DNA from: Bradyrhizobium sp. CCBAU 53338
GTDB taxonomy: Bacteria; Pseudomonadota; Alphaproteobacteria; Rhizobiales; Xanthobacteraceae
NCBI RefSeq assembly: GCF_015291665.1
Contig: NZ_CP030049.1
Coordinates: 62,001-126,000, forward strand
DNA length: 64,000 nt
Reading direction: 5' to 3'
The notes below the pieces were generated by a model. It made no database searches. It saw only the letters and a program-made list of their open reading frames with translations, and had not been told where the DNA came from. Positions 9,571 to 17,244 of the stretch are shown here, piece by piece (within the stretch, counting starts at the first letter, position 1; each line of letters begins with the position of its first letter). The translations under genes and the position numbers were made by a program.

Positions 9571-10767
9571 TTAGGGCCGCTTTCCGGCTTCGTGAGTGGC
9601 GCGAGTCCATGCCCGAGCCTGATCCGAGAGGCTGAAGCCGAGGCCCGGTCGGTTTGGCACGATCATGCGTCCATTCACGACATGGAGTTTCTCGTTGAAC
9701 ATGGCTTCCGACCACTCGAAGTGCTCGACCCAGGGCTCGCGGCCGTAAGCCGCCGTCAGATGAAGGTGGATCTCCATGCAGTAATGGGGAGCGAGCTGCA
9801 GCTTCTTATGGTCGGCAAGCGCGAGGATCTTCAGGAAGGGGGTGATGCCCCCGACGCGGGGGGCGTCTGGCTGAATGAAGTCGACCGAATTGTGCCGGAT
9901 CAGCTCGTAATGTTCATCGACGCTTGTTAGCATCTCACCCGTGGCGATCGGGGTTGCAAGCTCCTTGGCGAGCGCGGCATGCCCTTCGTAATCGTAAGCA
10001 TCCAGCGGCTCTTCGATCCAGGTCAGGCTGAACTGCTCGGCAATGCGACCAAACCTCAGTGCAGTCGTGCGGTCCCATTGCTGATTGGCATCGATCGCCA
10101 GCGGTACGTCGCCAATATGTTTGCGCACTGCCTCGATGCGGGCGAGATCAACCATCGGGTCGGGCTGGCCGACTTTGAGCTTGATGGCGCCGATGCCCTT
10201 TTCGAGCGCCATCGAGACGCGCTCCTTGACCTCCTCGATGGGCATGGAGAGATAGCCGCCGGATGTGTTGTAGCAGCGAACCGAATCTCGGTGGGCGCCG
10301 AGCAATTTGGCCAGCGGCAGCTTCGCTCGCTTGGCCTTGAGATCCCACAACGCAATGTCAAAGGCGGCAATTGCCTGGGTTGACAGTCCACTACGCCCGA
10401 CGGAAGCGCCGGCCCAGACCAGCTTGTCCCAGATGCGCGCGATGTCATTGGGATCCTCACCTATAAGTTCACCGGCAATTTCCTTGGCATGAGCGAACTG
10501 CCCGGGCCCTCCCGCGCGCTTCGAATAGCTATAGCCGATGCCACTATGGCCCTGCTCGGTTTCGATCTCCGCGAACAGGAACGCGATCTCCGTGAGCGGC
10601 TTTTGGCGGCCGGTAAGCACCTTCGCGTCGCTGATCGGTGCGGCAAGTGGAAGGAAAACCAGCGATAGCTTGACCCATGCGATTCGATCGGTGGTGGCTT
10701 CGCCGGGCGCAAGTCCCGCAGCTAGCGGATTGGCAATGATGCGTGTCGTGTTTTGCATAAAGTTCAT
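9571..10767 (-). CDS. L-talarate/galactarate dehydratase (enolase superfamily)
   Basis: This 398-residue mandelate-racemase-subgroup enzyme closely resembles the Salmonella L-talarate/galactarate dehydratase as I know it: WVKLSLVFLPLAAPISDAKV, LTGRQKPLTE, WAGASVGRSG and a terminal GKRP. Catalytic elements are visible: KLK (about 195-197), metal ligands in AIDANQQW, WIEEPLDAYD and ATGEM, then QPDAPRVGG and APHYCMEIHLHL with the His of the His-Asp dyad. It removes water from galactarate or L-talarate to give 5-keto-4-deoxy-glucarate. The ATG at 10767 has AGGA upstream. It lies in a minus-strand operon between an MFS importer (46-nt gap) and the exported lactonase. Confidence 0.93.
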   Translation of the reverse strand: MNFMQNTTRIIANPLAAGLAPGEATTDRIAWVKLSLVFLPLAAPISDAKVLTGRQKPLTEIAFLFAEIETEQGHSGIGYSYSKRAGGPGQFAHAKEIAGELIGEDPNDIARIWDKLVWAGASVGRSGLSTQAIAAFDIALWDLKAKRAKLPLAKLLGAHRDSVRCYNTSGGYLSMPIEEVKERVSMALEKGIGAIKLKVGQPDPMVDLARIEAVRKHIGDVPLAIDANQQWDRTTALRFGRIAEQFSLTWIEEPLDAYDYEGHAALAKELATPIATGEMLTSVDEHYELIRHNSVDFIQPDAPRVGGITPFLKILALADHKKLQLAPHYCMEIHLHLTAAYGREPWVEHFEWSEAMFNEKLHVVNGRMIVPNRPGLGFSLSDQARAWTRATHEAGKRP

Positions 10768-10813
10768 CTGTTCGTCCTCTTTCGTCGTTGAATACTCTTC
10801 TGCGGCCCGGCGT

Positions 10814-12166
10814 CTATTCGGCTGGTATTGGCGCAGCGCGAGGAAGCTCGGGCCTTTCCTGAATGACGGCACGTTGAATCGGGCCCACGATGACCCAGTA
10901 GCTGATAATGGCGAGTAGGCCATGGAGGCCGACATAGAGCAGCGCGCCATTGAAGGATCCGGTCGCTGCAAGGATGTAGCCGATCGCAACCGGGGTCGTG
11001 ATGCCGGCAGTATTACCGATCGCGTTGAAGACGCCGCCGGTCAGCCCGATGACTTCTTTTGGCGCGGTATCGGCCACTACGGTCCAACCTAGCGATCCAA
11101 AGCCCTTGCCGAAAAAGGCGGCGCTCATCAGGACTAGGATCAACGTGGTGGAGTCTGTGTAATTGCAGCCGATGATCAGCATCGTCATCAACAGACCAAT
11201 CGTAATCGGCGTCTTCCTCGCGGTGCTTAGCGATCCGGTCCTGCGAAGAAGCCAATCTGAGAAGAAGCCGGTCATGACGCCGCCAACGAAGCCGGCGATG
11301 GCCGGGATGGTCGCCACTAAACTTGCGTCGAGTACCGAAAAGCCGCGGGCCTTGACGAGATAGCTCGGAAACCAGGAGACGAAGAACCAGGTGATGGATG
11401 TAATGCCGTACTGCGCGAGGAAGATGCCGACGAGCATGCGGCTGCGGAAGACTTCGGCCAGATCCGACCATTTTGGACCGCGCTCGGCGGAGCGCACAGG
11501 AGCTGCGCCGAGGTCGACAAGGCCGCCACCAGAGCGAATGTGATCGAGTTCAGCTGGCGCGACTTTTGGATGTTGAGCAGGCGGATAGTACGTGACGAAC
11601 CAGAGGGCGGAGAATGCGAGCCCTAGGACGCCCATCACAGTGAAGATGTGCTCCCAGCCGAAGCGATGATCTAGATAGCCCATCAAAGGCGTGAAGATCA
11701 CGAGGGAGACATATTGCGCGCTGTTGAAGATCGCGCCGGCAATGCCGCGCTCGCTCGATGGAAACCAGGCAGCGATGATGCGCCCAGCAGCCGGCCCGAC
11801 TGGAGATTCGAACACGCCAAGCAGGAAGCGCAAGGCGAGCATGGCCAGAAACGGATAGGCGAGCCAGGCCACGCCGCTCATCAGGAACGTGACGACCGAC
11901 CAGAGGATCAATCCGACCAGGATGCTGAGCTTTGCGCCGAGCTTGTCCGTGATCCAGCCAGCGGGCACCTGAGCCAGCACGTAGGCCCATGCGAAAGCGG
12001 AAAACATCCAGCCGAGTTCGACCGGGCTGATGCCAAGAGCCTTGGACATATTGGGGCCCGCGATCGAGAGCGTCGCTCGATCGCCGCTGCTTAGTGCCAG
12101 CAACATCGTGATGAGTGCCAAGATCACGAAACGAAATTGGAAGCGCGCCACTCTGCTCCCTGACAT
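10814..12166 (-). CDS. MFS transporter, glucarate/galactarate-type (ACS family)
   Basis: This is a 450-residue membrane protein with about 12 TM segments. Signatures are SSGDRATLSIAGPNM in TM1, QVPAGWITDKLGAK after TM2 and RFLLGVFESPVGPAAGRIIA in TM4. This is the pattern of GudP/GarP-like aldarate permeases. It is the first gene of the minus-strand operon with talarate/galactarate dehydratase and lactonase, so galactarate or a related sugar diacid is the probable substrate. It is divergent from the LysR at 12289. Confidence 0.9.
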   Translation of the reverse strand: MSGSRVARFQFRFVILALITMLLALSSGDRATLSIAGPNMSKALGISPVELGWMFSAFAWAYVLAQVPAGWITDKLGAKLSILVGLILWSVVTFLMSGVAWLAYPFLAMLALRFLLGVFESPVGPAAGRIIAAWFPSSERGIAGAIFNSAQYVSLVIFTPLMGYLDHRFGWEHIFTVMGVLGLAFSALWFVTYYPPAQHPKVAPAELDHIRSGGGLVDLGAAPVRSAERGPKWSDLAEVFRSRMLVGIFLAQYGITSITWFFVSWFPSYLVKARGFSVLDASLVATIPAIAGFVGGVMTGFFSDWLLRRTGSLSTARKTPITIGLLMTMLIIGCNYTDSTTLILVLMSAAFFGKGFGSLGWTVVADTAPKEVIGLTGGVFNAIGNTAGITTPVAIGYILAATGSFNGALLYVGLHGLLAIISYWVIVGPIQRAVIQERPELPRAAPIPAE

Positions 12167-12271
12167 ACGATCCTCCCGTCGAGGTTTTCCCGGATCGATC
12201 TCTCGCCGATCACGGAGCCCAACCTAGACGCAGGATCAATTCACGTCTAAACTCAATTTTGGATCGAGCTA

Positions 12272-12286
12272 ATACCTTAAAGTTAT
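12272..12286. promoter_or_regulatory. Candidate LysR box between aldarate MFS and LysR
   Basis: ATACCTTAAAGTTAT is an imperfect palindrome (arms ATAnCTT/AAGnTAT) containing the T-N11-A signature of LysR sites. It lies immediately before the LysR start at 12289 and about 105 nt upstream of the divergent MFS gene. The position fits autoregulation, with the divergent operon controlled from the same region. Confidence 0.4.
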
Positions 12287-12288
12287 CA

Positions 12289-13206
12289 ATGATCGAATTT
12301 GCACAAATTCGTGCCTTTGTTGCGGTTGCCGACGAGCTTCATTTCGGGCGAGCGGCCAAGCGCCTCAACATGACTCAGCCGCCACTCAGCCGGCACATCC
12401 AGATGCTCGAGCAACAGCTCGATGTGACGCTGCTTGAGCGAACGAGCCGGTCGGTTGAGCTGACCGTCGCTGGAAGGGCGTTTCTCTCTGAAGCGCGAGG
12501 GCTGCTTCAGCAACGGGAGAATGCGGTGAAGGCTGCGCGACAAGCAGCCTTATTGGCTGGTGGTGCCCTGACGATCGGCTTCGTGGGTGCTACAACTTAC
12601 GGGTATTTGCCTTGGCTTGCCTCGTGCTTGCGCAGCGAACTACCGCACATCGAAGCAAGCTTTGTCGAGCTGACCTCGCGCGAGCAGCTCGAAGCTCTCA
12701 AATCAGGGCAAATCGATTTCGGCTTGGTGCGCCCATTGCAGACGGCCGAGACGGTCAGAAGCGCATGCGTGTTCCGCGAGGAGCTGGCGCTCGCCCTGCC
12801 ACTCGATCACCCGCTCGCGGGGCGGCGCCGGCCCGAGCTTGAGCAGCTCGATGGGCAACCCTTCATCATGTATTCGAGCGCTGGCCCCTACATGAACTCG
12901 CTGCTGACCATGGCGTTTGGAGCCGCCGGCATCCGGCCGAATGTCGTGCAGTCGATGAGCCAGGCACAAGCCATCCTCGCGCTGGTCAGCACGGGGTTGG
13001 GTCTTGCGATTGTTCCCGGAGAGACCCGCAATGCCTGCTTCGACAATGTCGTGTTTCGGCCTATCCGCTTTGGGCGCTCTATCTTTGCTGAATTGCACGC
13101 CATCTGGAGAAGTGACAATCGCAATCCTGTTTTACCGCGCCTGCGCGAGCTTGCCTTTCGGGACGAGGGCAGCGGTGTCCGCCGGCCCTTGCAGCTGCAG
13201 CCCTAG
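12289..13206 (+). CDS. LysR-family regulator of the galactarate/talarate locus
   Basis: This 305-residue LysR protein starts [38 protein letters not shown], quoted here in family-typical order, with the wHTH in residues 1-62. The effector domain runs to about 290 (GFVGATTYGYLPWLA, STGLGLAIVP). I chose the ATG at 12289 because the longer open frame lacks LysR homology before this point. No strong Shine-Dalgarno is visible. It is divergent from the MFS, dehydratase and lactonase operon and is its likely regulator. This inference is from position only. Confidence 0.9.
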   Translation: MIEFAQIRAFVAVADELHFGRAAKRLNMTQPPLSRHIQMLEQQLDVTLLERTSRSVELTVAGRAFLSEARGLLQQRENAVKAARQAALLAGGALTIGFVGATTYGYLPWLASCLRSELPHIEASFVELTSREQLEALKSGQIDFGLVRPLQTAETVRSACVFREELALALPLDHPLAGRRRPELEQLDGQPFIMYSSAGPYMNSLLTMAFGAAGIRPNVVQSMSQAQAILALVSTGLGLAIVPGETRNACFDNVVFRPIRFGRSIFAELHAIWRSDNRNPVLPRLRELAFRDEGSGVRRPLQLQP

Positions 13207-13223
13207 AGGCCACTAACCAGAAC

Positions 13224-13244
13224 GCGGACCCGGATTCGGTCCGC
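13224..13244 (+). terminator. Hairpin after LysR
   Basis: GCGGACC (13224-13230) and GGTCCGC (13238-13244) form a perfect 7-bp stem with a 7-nt loop, 18 nt past the LysR stop. There is no T-tract, so it may be a weak or Rho-assisted terminator. Confidence 0.35.
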
Positions 13245-13334
13245 CACCGCCGCCCTGGGGTGGCTCGTCGCTTACTTCTGCAATGATGTTAAATGGTTGA
13301 CGAAAGGTCGTAGTGAAGGCCCTGCGTCACTTCG

Positions 13335-13449
13335 ATAAGATTTATCTTATTGTCAACCTTGTGTATTATAAGAAAAAGCTTATTACCGCGGGAAATATTA
13401 ATATGGTATTCCTTATAGATTTATCAGCTCGTTATATGGTATATCTTAT
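13335..13449. promoter_or_regulatory. Palindromic operator array before mobile mystery protein A
   Basis: This AT-rich promoter region is unlike its surroundings and carries repeated ATAAG/CTTAT half-sites. A perfect 7-bp inverted repeat ATAAGAT-TT-ATCTTAT lies at 13335-13350. ATAAG (13368-13372) pairs with CTTAT (13379-13383). A lone ATCTTAT at 13443-13449 almost touches the start codon at 13453. The arrangement fits autorepression by the HTH protein encoded just downstream. Confidence 0.6.
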
Positions 13450-13452
13450 CGG

Positions 13453-13905
13453 ATGAAAGACGCTATCCGGCATCTCGACAGCCGCTTTGCCGCGCTCCGA
13501 GCGCTCTCGCACTCCCAGCGCCCTCCCAAGGGCTGGATTCGCGCGATCCGCGACGCCCTCGGCATGACCACCGCCCAATATGCCAAGAGGCTGGGGGTTT
13601 CGCAGCCACGCATCGTGGAACTCGAAAAATCCGAGCAAGGCGGCAGCGTAACCCTCAATACGCTTCAACGCGCGGCCGAGGCCCTCGGCTGCAGGCTGGT
13701 CTATGTGCTTGTACCCGACCGCCCCCTCGCAGAAGTTGTAACCAAGCGAGCTGCTGAGGTCGCCGAGCGGCAATCACGAGCTATCGAGCAAACGATGCGG
13801 CTCGAGGACCAAGCGGTGGAGGACAATCAGGCTGCCCGCGCGCTTCGGGAACAAGCGATCGAGGATTTGTTGAAACGCCCCGCGCGCCTCTGGGACGACG
13901 AATGA
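13453..13905 (+). CDS. Mobile mystery protein A (HTH, antitoxin-like)
   Basis: This 150-residue protein matches the family called mobile mystery protein A. A short N-terminal helix region (RPPKGWIRAIRDALGMTTAQ) leads into an XRE-like helix-turn-helix at about 35-85 (AKRLGVSQPRIVELEKSE, TLNTLQRAAEALGCRLVYVL). A charged, probably helical C-terminus follows (EVAERQSRAIEQTMRLEDQA). Its last 4 nt overlap the start of the Fic-domain gene. The pair behaves like a regulator/antitoxin plus Fic module often found on mobile or variable DNA. The operator-like palindromes upstream suggest autoregulation. Confidence 0.88.
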   Translation: MKDAIRHLDSRFAALRALSHSQRPPKGWIRAIRDALGMTTAQYAKRLGVSQPRIVELEKSEQGGSVTLNTLQRAAEALGCRLVYVLVPDRPLAEVVTKRAAEVAERQSRAIEQTMRLEDQAVEDNQAARALREQAIEDLLKRPARLWDDE

Positions 13906-14492
13906 CTGAGACTGATCTGCATGCCGCCGACGATCACGCGACACCGCTGACCCCTCAGGAGCGCGAAGATCTTATCCCAACGCACATTACCTTACGTAGC
14001 GAGTTGAACGAACTGGAGCAGCAGAACATCGCGACGGCAAACCGCTGGGCGTTTGGCCGCCGCAAGGTTCCGACGCGGGAAAGTTTTCTCAAGAGTTTGC
14101 ATCGGCGCATGTTCGAACGCGTCTGGCGCTGGGCTGGAAAATTTCGAACGACGGAGCGCAATCTTGGTGTCGCGCCACATCTGATCGAAATTTCGCTGCA
14201 TCAGGTGCTCGACGACGCAAGGTATTGGATTGAGAACAACACCTATCCACCGGACGAACTTGCGGTTCGCTTCCATCACCGCCTCGTATCCGTACATCCG
14301 TTCCCAAACGGCAACGGTCGCTGGTCACGATTGGCTGCTGACTTGTTGATCGTGCAGCTTGGGGGCCGGCGCTTTACATGGGGCGCCGCCGGCTTGCAGA
14401 CAGCCGGCACCGCACGCAGGGCCTACATTGCAGCGCTTCAGGCTGCCGACAACCATGATTTCGGGCCCCTCATCGCTTTCGCGCGATCATAA
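13902..14492 (+). CDS. Mobile mystery protein B, Fic-domain protein
   Basis: This is a 196-residue Fic/DOC-fold protein. The catalytic Fic motif HPFPNGNGRWSRLAAD (about residues 132-147) is complete, with His, Asn/Gly loop and Arg present. Upstream family motifs are IPTHITLRSELNELEQQNI and FLKSLHRRMFERVWRWAGKF. Fic enzymes usually transfer AMP or another nucleotide to a hydroxyl side chain of target proteins. The ATG overlaps the mobile mystery protein A stop (ATGA), indicating translational coupling. As a pair they resemble a toxin-antitoxin module; the real biological role is unknown. Confidence 0.88.
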   Translation: MTETDLHAADDHATPLTPQEREDLIPTHITLRSELNELEQQNIATANRWAFGRRKVPTRESFLKSLHRRMFERVWRWAGKFRTTERNLGVAPHLIEISLHQVLDDARYWIENNTYPPDELAVRFHHRLVSVHPFPNGNGRWSRLAADLLIVQLGGRRFTWGAAGLQTAGTARRAYIAALQAADNHDFGPLIAFARS

Positions 14493-14495
14493 AAT

Positions 14496-14514
14496 GCCCG
14501 GCCCACCATCGGGC
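14496..14514. terminator. Possible convergent terminator
   Basis: GCCCG (14496-14500) and CGGGC (14510-14514) form a short stem. On the minus strand it is followed by ATTTTA. It sits between the Fic gene and the convergent AbiEii remnant. Confidence 0.35.
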
Positions 14515-14542
14515 AAACCCTAACTAAACCAAGGCGCTTTCC

Positions 14543-14718
14543 TTAGCTAACTCGGTCTACGTCGGAATCAACAGCAGGGATCCGCAGATTTCGCCTGTAG
14601 AGCAGCCGTTCGAACGCATACTGTGTGAGCAAGAGATCGAAAGGCTCGTTACGCTGTTTGCAAGATTGAGCAGGCGGCCACGGATGGATGCTCCGACATT
14701 CGTCAGCGGCCTACGCAT
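14543..14718 (-). pseudogene. AbiEii toxin stub (truncated and frameshifted)
   Basis: Directly overlapping the end of the AbiEi gene, an ATG at 14718 opens a reading frame with TNVGASIRGRLLNLAN. A one-base shift then gives NEPFDLLLTQYAFERLLYRR. This is the conserved N-terminus of AbiEii/AbiGii nucleotidyltransferase toxins, which normally exceed 250 residues. Only about 55 residues remain before a stop at 14543. The catalytic GS...D nucleotidyltransferase motif is lost, so the toxin is dead. Confidence 0.82.
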
Positions 14719-15370
14719 TCAAGGTCAGCGTCTCAAGGCGCGGCTGAACGATTTTGTCCCATATGCCGGCTTCGGCGGCGTATTTTGCGATTTCGGAGGG
14801 TGTCGCTTTGCGCAGTCTGATCGCGTCTTTCATCGCTTGCGTGGCGTGCGCAAGGCCTGTGGGGACGTTGTAGAAGGCTTTTTGACGTTGGCCGCTCTTG
14901 AAGAGATCGACGATAGTTTTGGCCGGTGTGTAGATCGGTACCGAGATCCCTTCGATGGTGTAATGCTTGATCCCCTTGTCAAACTCCTTGGGACCAAAGC
15001 GCGTAATTTGAATGCGAGGCCGCGCAATCTTGGGCCGCCAGTCGCGCGGACCGATCGCCATCCATACATAGGGCGGGATGCGGTCTGTCAGCTCATGGAA
15101 GGCGAGCGCAGACTCGTAACAGATGACGCCGTTTCGAATGAGTTTCGCAGCAACTGCGAGCGAGTGGTTACTGTCGAGCAGTGCATCGGGTAGCTGGTAA
15201 AGGCCGCGGCTGAGCTGATTGAGCGTGCCCTTCTGTTCCATTCGGGAAATGGTTGCGGCCGTGATCCCTTCCTGGAGAAATTCAGAAAGGCGCATCATGC
15301 CCCGCTTCTGAAGAAGCGAGATCGCCCTATCCCTCTGGCGTTGTGGTTGCTTCCTCATGGAAACCCGCAT
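14711..15370 (-). CDS. AbiEi-family antitoxin / transcriptional regulator
   Basis: This 219-residue protein has the AbiEi N-terminal winged-helix antitoxin domain (RDRAISLLQKRGMMRLSEFL, GITAATISRMEQKGTL, LSRGLYQL). The AbiEi-type C-terminal domain follows (VICYESALAFHELTDRIPPY, IGPRDWRPK, VPIYTPAKTIVDLFKSG, GLAHATQAMKDAIRL). In type IV systems it represses its own promoter and counteracts AbiEii. I chose the ATG at 15370 (15358 also possible) because a longer start would bury the operator palindrome at 15375-15401. The cognate toxin downstream is only a stub, so this antitoxin is now an orphan. Confidence 0.87.
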   Translation of the reverse strand: MRVSMRKQPQRQRDRAISLLQKRGMMRLSEFLQEGITAATISRMEQKGTLNQLSRGLYQLPDALLDSNHSLAVAAKLIRNGVICYESALAFHELTDRIPPYVWMAIGPRDWRPKIARPRIQITRFGPKEFDKGIKHYTIEGISVPIYTPAKTIVDLFKSGQRQKAFYNVPTGLAHATQAMKDAIRLRKATPSEIAKYAAEAGIWDKIVQPRLETLTLNA

Positions 15371-15374
15371 GATA

Positions 15375-15401
15375 CAAAACCTTGCAAGTGTCAAGATTTT
15401 G
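15375..15401. promoter_or_regulatory. AbiEi autoregulatory palindrome
   Basis: Arms CAAAACCTTG (15375-15384) and CAAGATTTTG (15392-15401) form a 10-bp inverted repeat with one mismatch and a 7-nt spacer. A TTGACA -35-like hexamer lies within it on the minus strand. It sits just upstream of the AbiEi start. AbiEi proteins are known to bind inverted repeats in their own promoter. Confidence 0.6.
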
Positions 15402-15591
15402 CACAAGGAGTTATATCAATGCGACGTTCCCACAAGACAAATGCCTTTTTGAAACCAAGCACATAACCCCTCGCTTCACTGGCTCGGAATCTGCCCCTCC
15501 GGGTCTCACCATGTGGGCAACCCGGCTGGATGAGGCGCACCAAGCCTGCGACAGGCTGGATGGTCTCGTCTCGTGAACCTAAAATTGGGCC

Positions 15592-17244
15592 ATGTCTGAA
15601 CACGAAGTCGAGTGGTCGCCGGAGCTGATCCATCCTAAGAATGTCGCCGGGACGGCGCTTCTGGGAAAGGCCTGCGATATTCTCGAGCTGATCGGCAGAT
15701 CACCCGGCGTCCTCGACCAGGCGCGTCTTGCGGACCAGACGGGCATCCCCAGGGCGACCCTGTATCGCATCCTTGCGGCGCTGATCTCGCGTGGACTGAT
15801 CCGGGCAGATCCGCGCACCCAGGCCTACACGCTTGGTTTCAACTTTCTCGATCTTGCACAGAATGCTTGGTCGTCGTCTGACCTTGCGTCAATTGCGTCC
15901 GTAGAGTTGAGGCGCTTACGCGATTTGACCGGTGAGACCGCCTATCTCGCGGTTCAAGACGGTCACCACGTGCTCTCGCTCGGCCGCTTCGAGAGCGCAC
16001 ATTCCGAGCGATCCAATGCGAGGCTCGGCGCGCTTAAACCGATGCATTGCACAAGCCAGGGCAAGGCGATCCTCGCTCATCTCTCCGACGCGCAACTCGA
16101 CTTGGTGGTCCGCGACGGGCTTGCCAAGTTTACCGAGAAGACGATTTGTGACGGCGAGCAGTTGAAGGCACATCTGGCCATCGTCCGTGCGCGCGGCTAT
16201 GCGATCGATGACGAAGAGATAGTTCTCGGCACCCGCTGCGTCGGAACGGCTATTCTCGATCCCGCCGGCAAACCGCTTGCGGCCATCAGCGTGGCCGGCC
16301 CGACTTTTCGCATCACCGCCGAGCGCGCCGAACGATTAGGGCAAGAGCTCGTTGATGTCGCAAGACGGATTTCGAGCCTGCTCGCACCTGCCATCAAGAG
16401 CGCTCGGCATGATCCGGGAAATTACAAGGTCTGGACGAAGAGCACAGCCTTTGTGGGCGCGGCGCCGCGCTGGGATGCGCGCGCGCAGAACTTGGTTTGG
16501 GCCGACCTGTTGGCGCCTGCTATCCGCGCCGACGGCGGGCATCCCTTCACCGTCTCGCTGCAGGCGCTCTCTGAGGGCATCAACTCGCTGTGCCTTGTCG
16601 AGGGCGGCGTCGCCTATTCAGTTGGCCATGACATCGTGATCGACAATTTATCGGGCGGCCAGGAGCGCATTGAAGGAAAGCCGGGTATTTCCTTCAAAGT
16701 GCTGCGCGTCTCGGAGGCTGGTGAGATCTGGGCAGCAGCCTACAGCGCCGAGGCCAACATAAGCCTGGTTGGACCGTGGCGACGGCAATCGGGGATGGAA
16801 CCGGTGTTCGAAGTGCAAGGCCAGGTGAGCGACATCGCCTTTTGCGGTGATGCCGGCCTGTTCGCGACGGAGCCATCGCGTCAATGCGTCTATCTGCTTG
16901 AGCGAAAGGCGGCGCGAAAGCGAAAATTCGCCGATATTCCGAAGGTCGCGGGCGCTCCTTGCGCCCTCGCCGTCGACGAGCAATTTAACCCATGGGTTGG
17001 ATTGTCGGACGGCTGGAGCGTCGTGAAGCTTAATGAGAGCGGAGAGATTGAGCGAACCGTCGCCCTCCCCGTGCCAAGACCAACCGGTATCGCGTTTGGA
17101 GGAGCCTCCCTGTCCGAGCTCTTCGTGACCAGTGCCCGCACCGGCCTGTCGCGCGAAAGCCTCGCCAATGCTCCTCTTTCGGGACACCTCCTGTCGATCG
17201 ATGTCGGCGAGCGCGGCCTCGCCGATCCAGTCGCAAGGCTTTGA
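15592..17244 (+). CDS. IclR-family regulator fused to SMP-30/regucalcin-like domain
   Basis: At 550 residues it is about twice the IclR length. Residues about 20-80 are the IclR winged helix-turn-helix (ALLGKACDILELIGRSPGVL, TGIPRATLYRILAAL). Residues 95-270 are the IclR effector domain (GALKPMHCTSQGKAILAHLS, GYAIDDEEIVLGTRCVGTAI, AISVAGPTFRI). Residues about 285-550 resemble an SMP-30/gluconolactonase beta-propeller (AAPRWDARAQNLVWADLLAP, GAPCALAVDEQFNPWVGLSDG, GIAFGGASLSELFVTSARTG). The continuous frame and absence of an internal start argue for a true fusion. The C-terminal domain may sense or hydrolyse a sugar lactone. It heads the cluster with the dehydratase, whose TTG start overlaps its stop. 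Confidence 0.9.
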   Translation: MSEHEVEWSPELIHPKNVAGTALLGKACDILELIGRSPGVLDQARLADQTGIPRATLYRILAALISRGLIRADPRTQAYTLGFNFLDLAQNAWSSSDLASIASVELRRLRDLTGETAYLAVQDGHHVLSLGRFESAHSERSNARLGALKPMHCTSQGKAILAHLSDAQLDLVVRDGLAKFTEKTICDGEQLKAHLAIVRARGYAIDDEEIVLGTRCVGTAILDPAGKPLAAISVAGPTFRITAERAERLGQELVDVARRISSLLAPAIKSARHDPGNYKVWTKSTAFVGAAPRWDARAQNLVWADLLAPAIRADGGHPFTVSLQALSEGINSLCLVEGGVAYSVGHDIVIDNLSGGQERIEGKPGISFKVLRVSEAGEIWAAAYSAEANISLVGPWRRQSGMEPVFEVQGQVSDIAFCGDAGLFATEPSRQCVYLLERKAARKRKFADIPKVAGAPCALAVDEQFNPWVGLSDGWSVVKLNESGEIERTVALPVPRPTGIAFGGASLSELFVTSARTGLSRESLANAPLSGHLLSIDVGERGLADPVARL

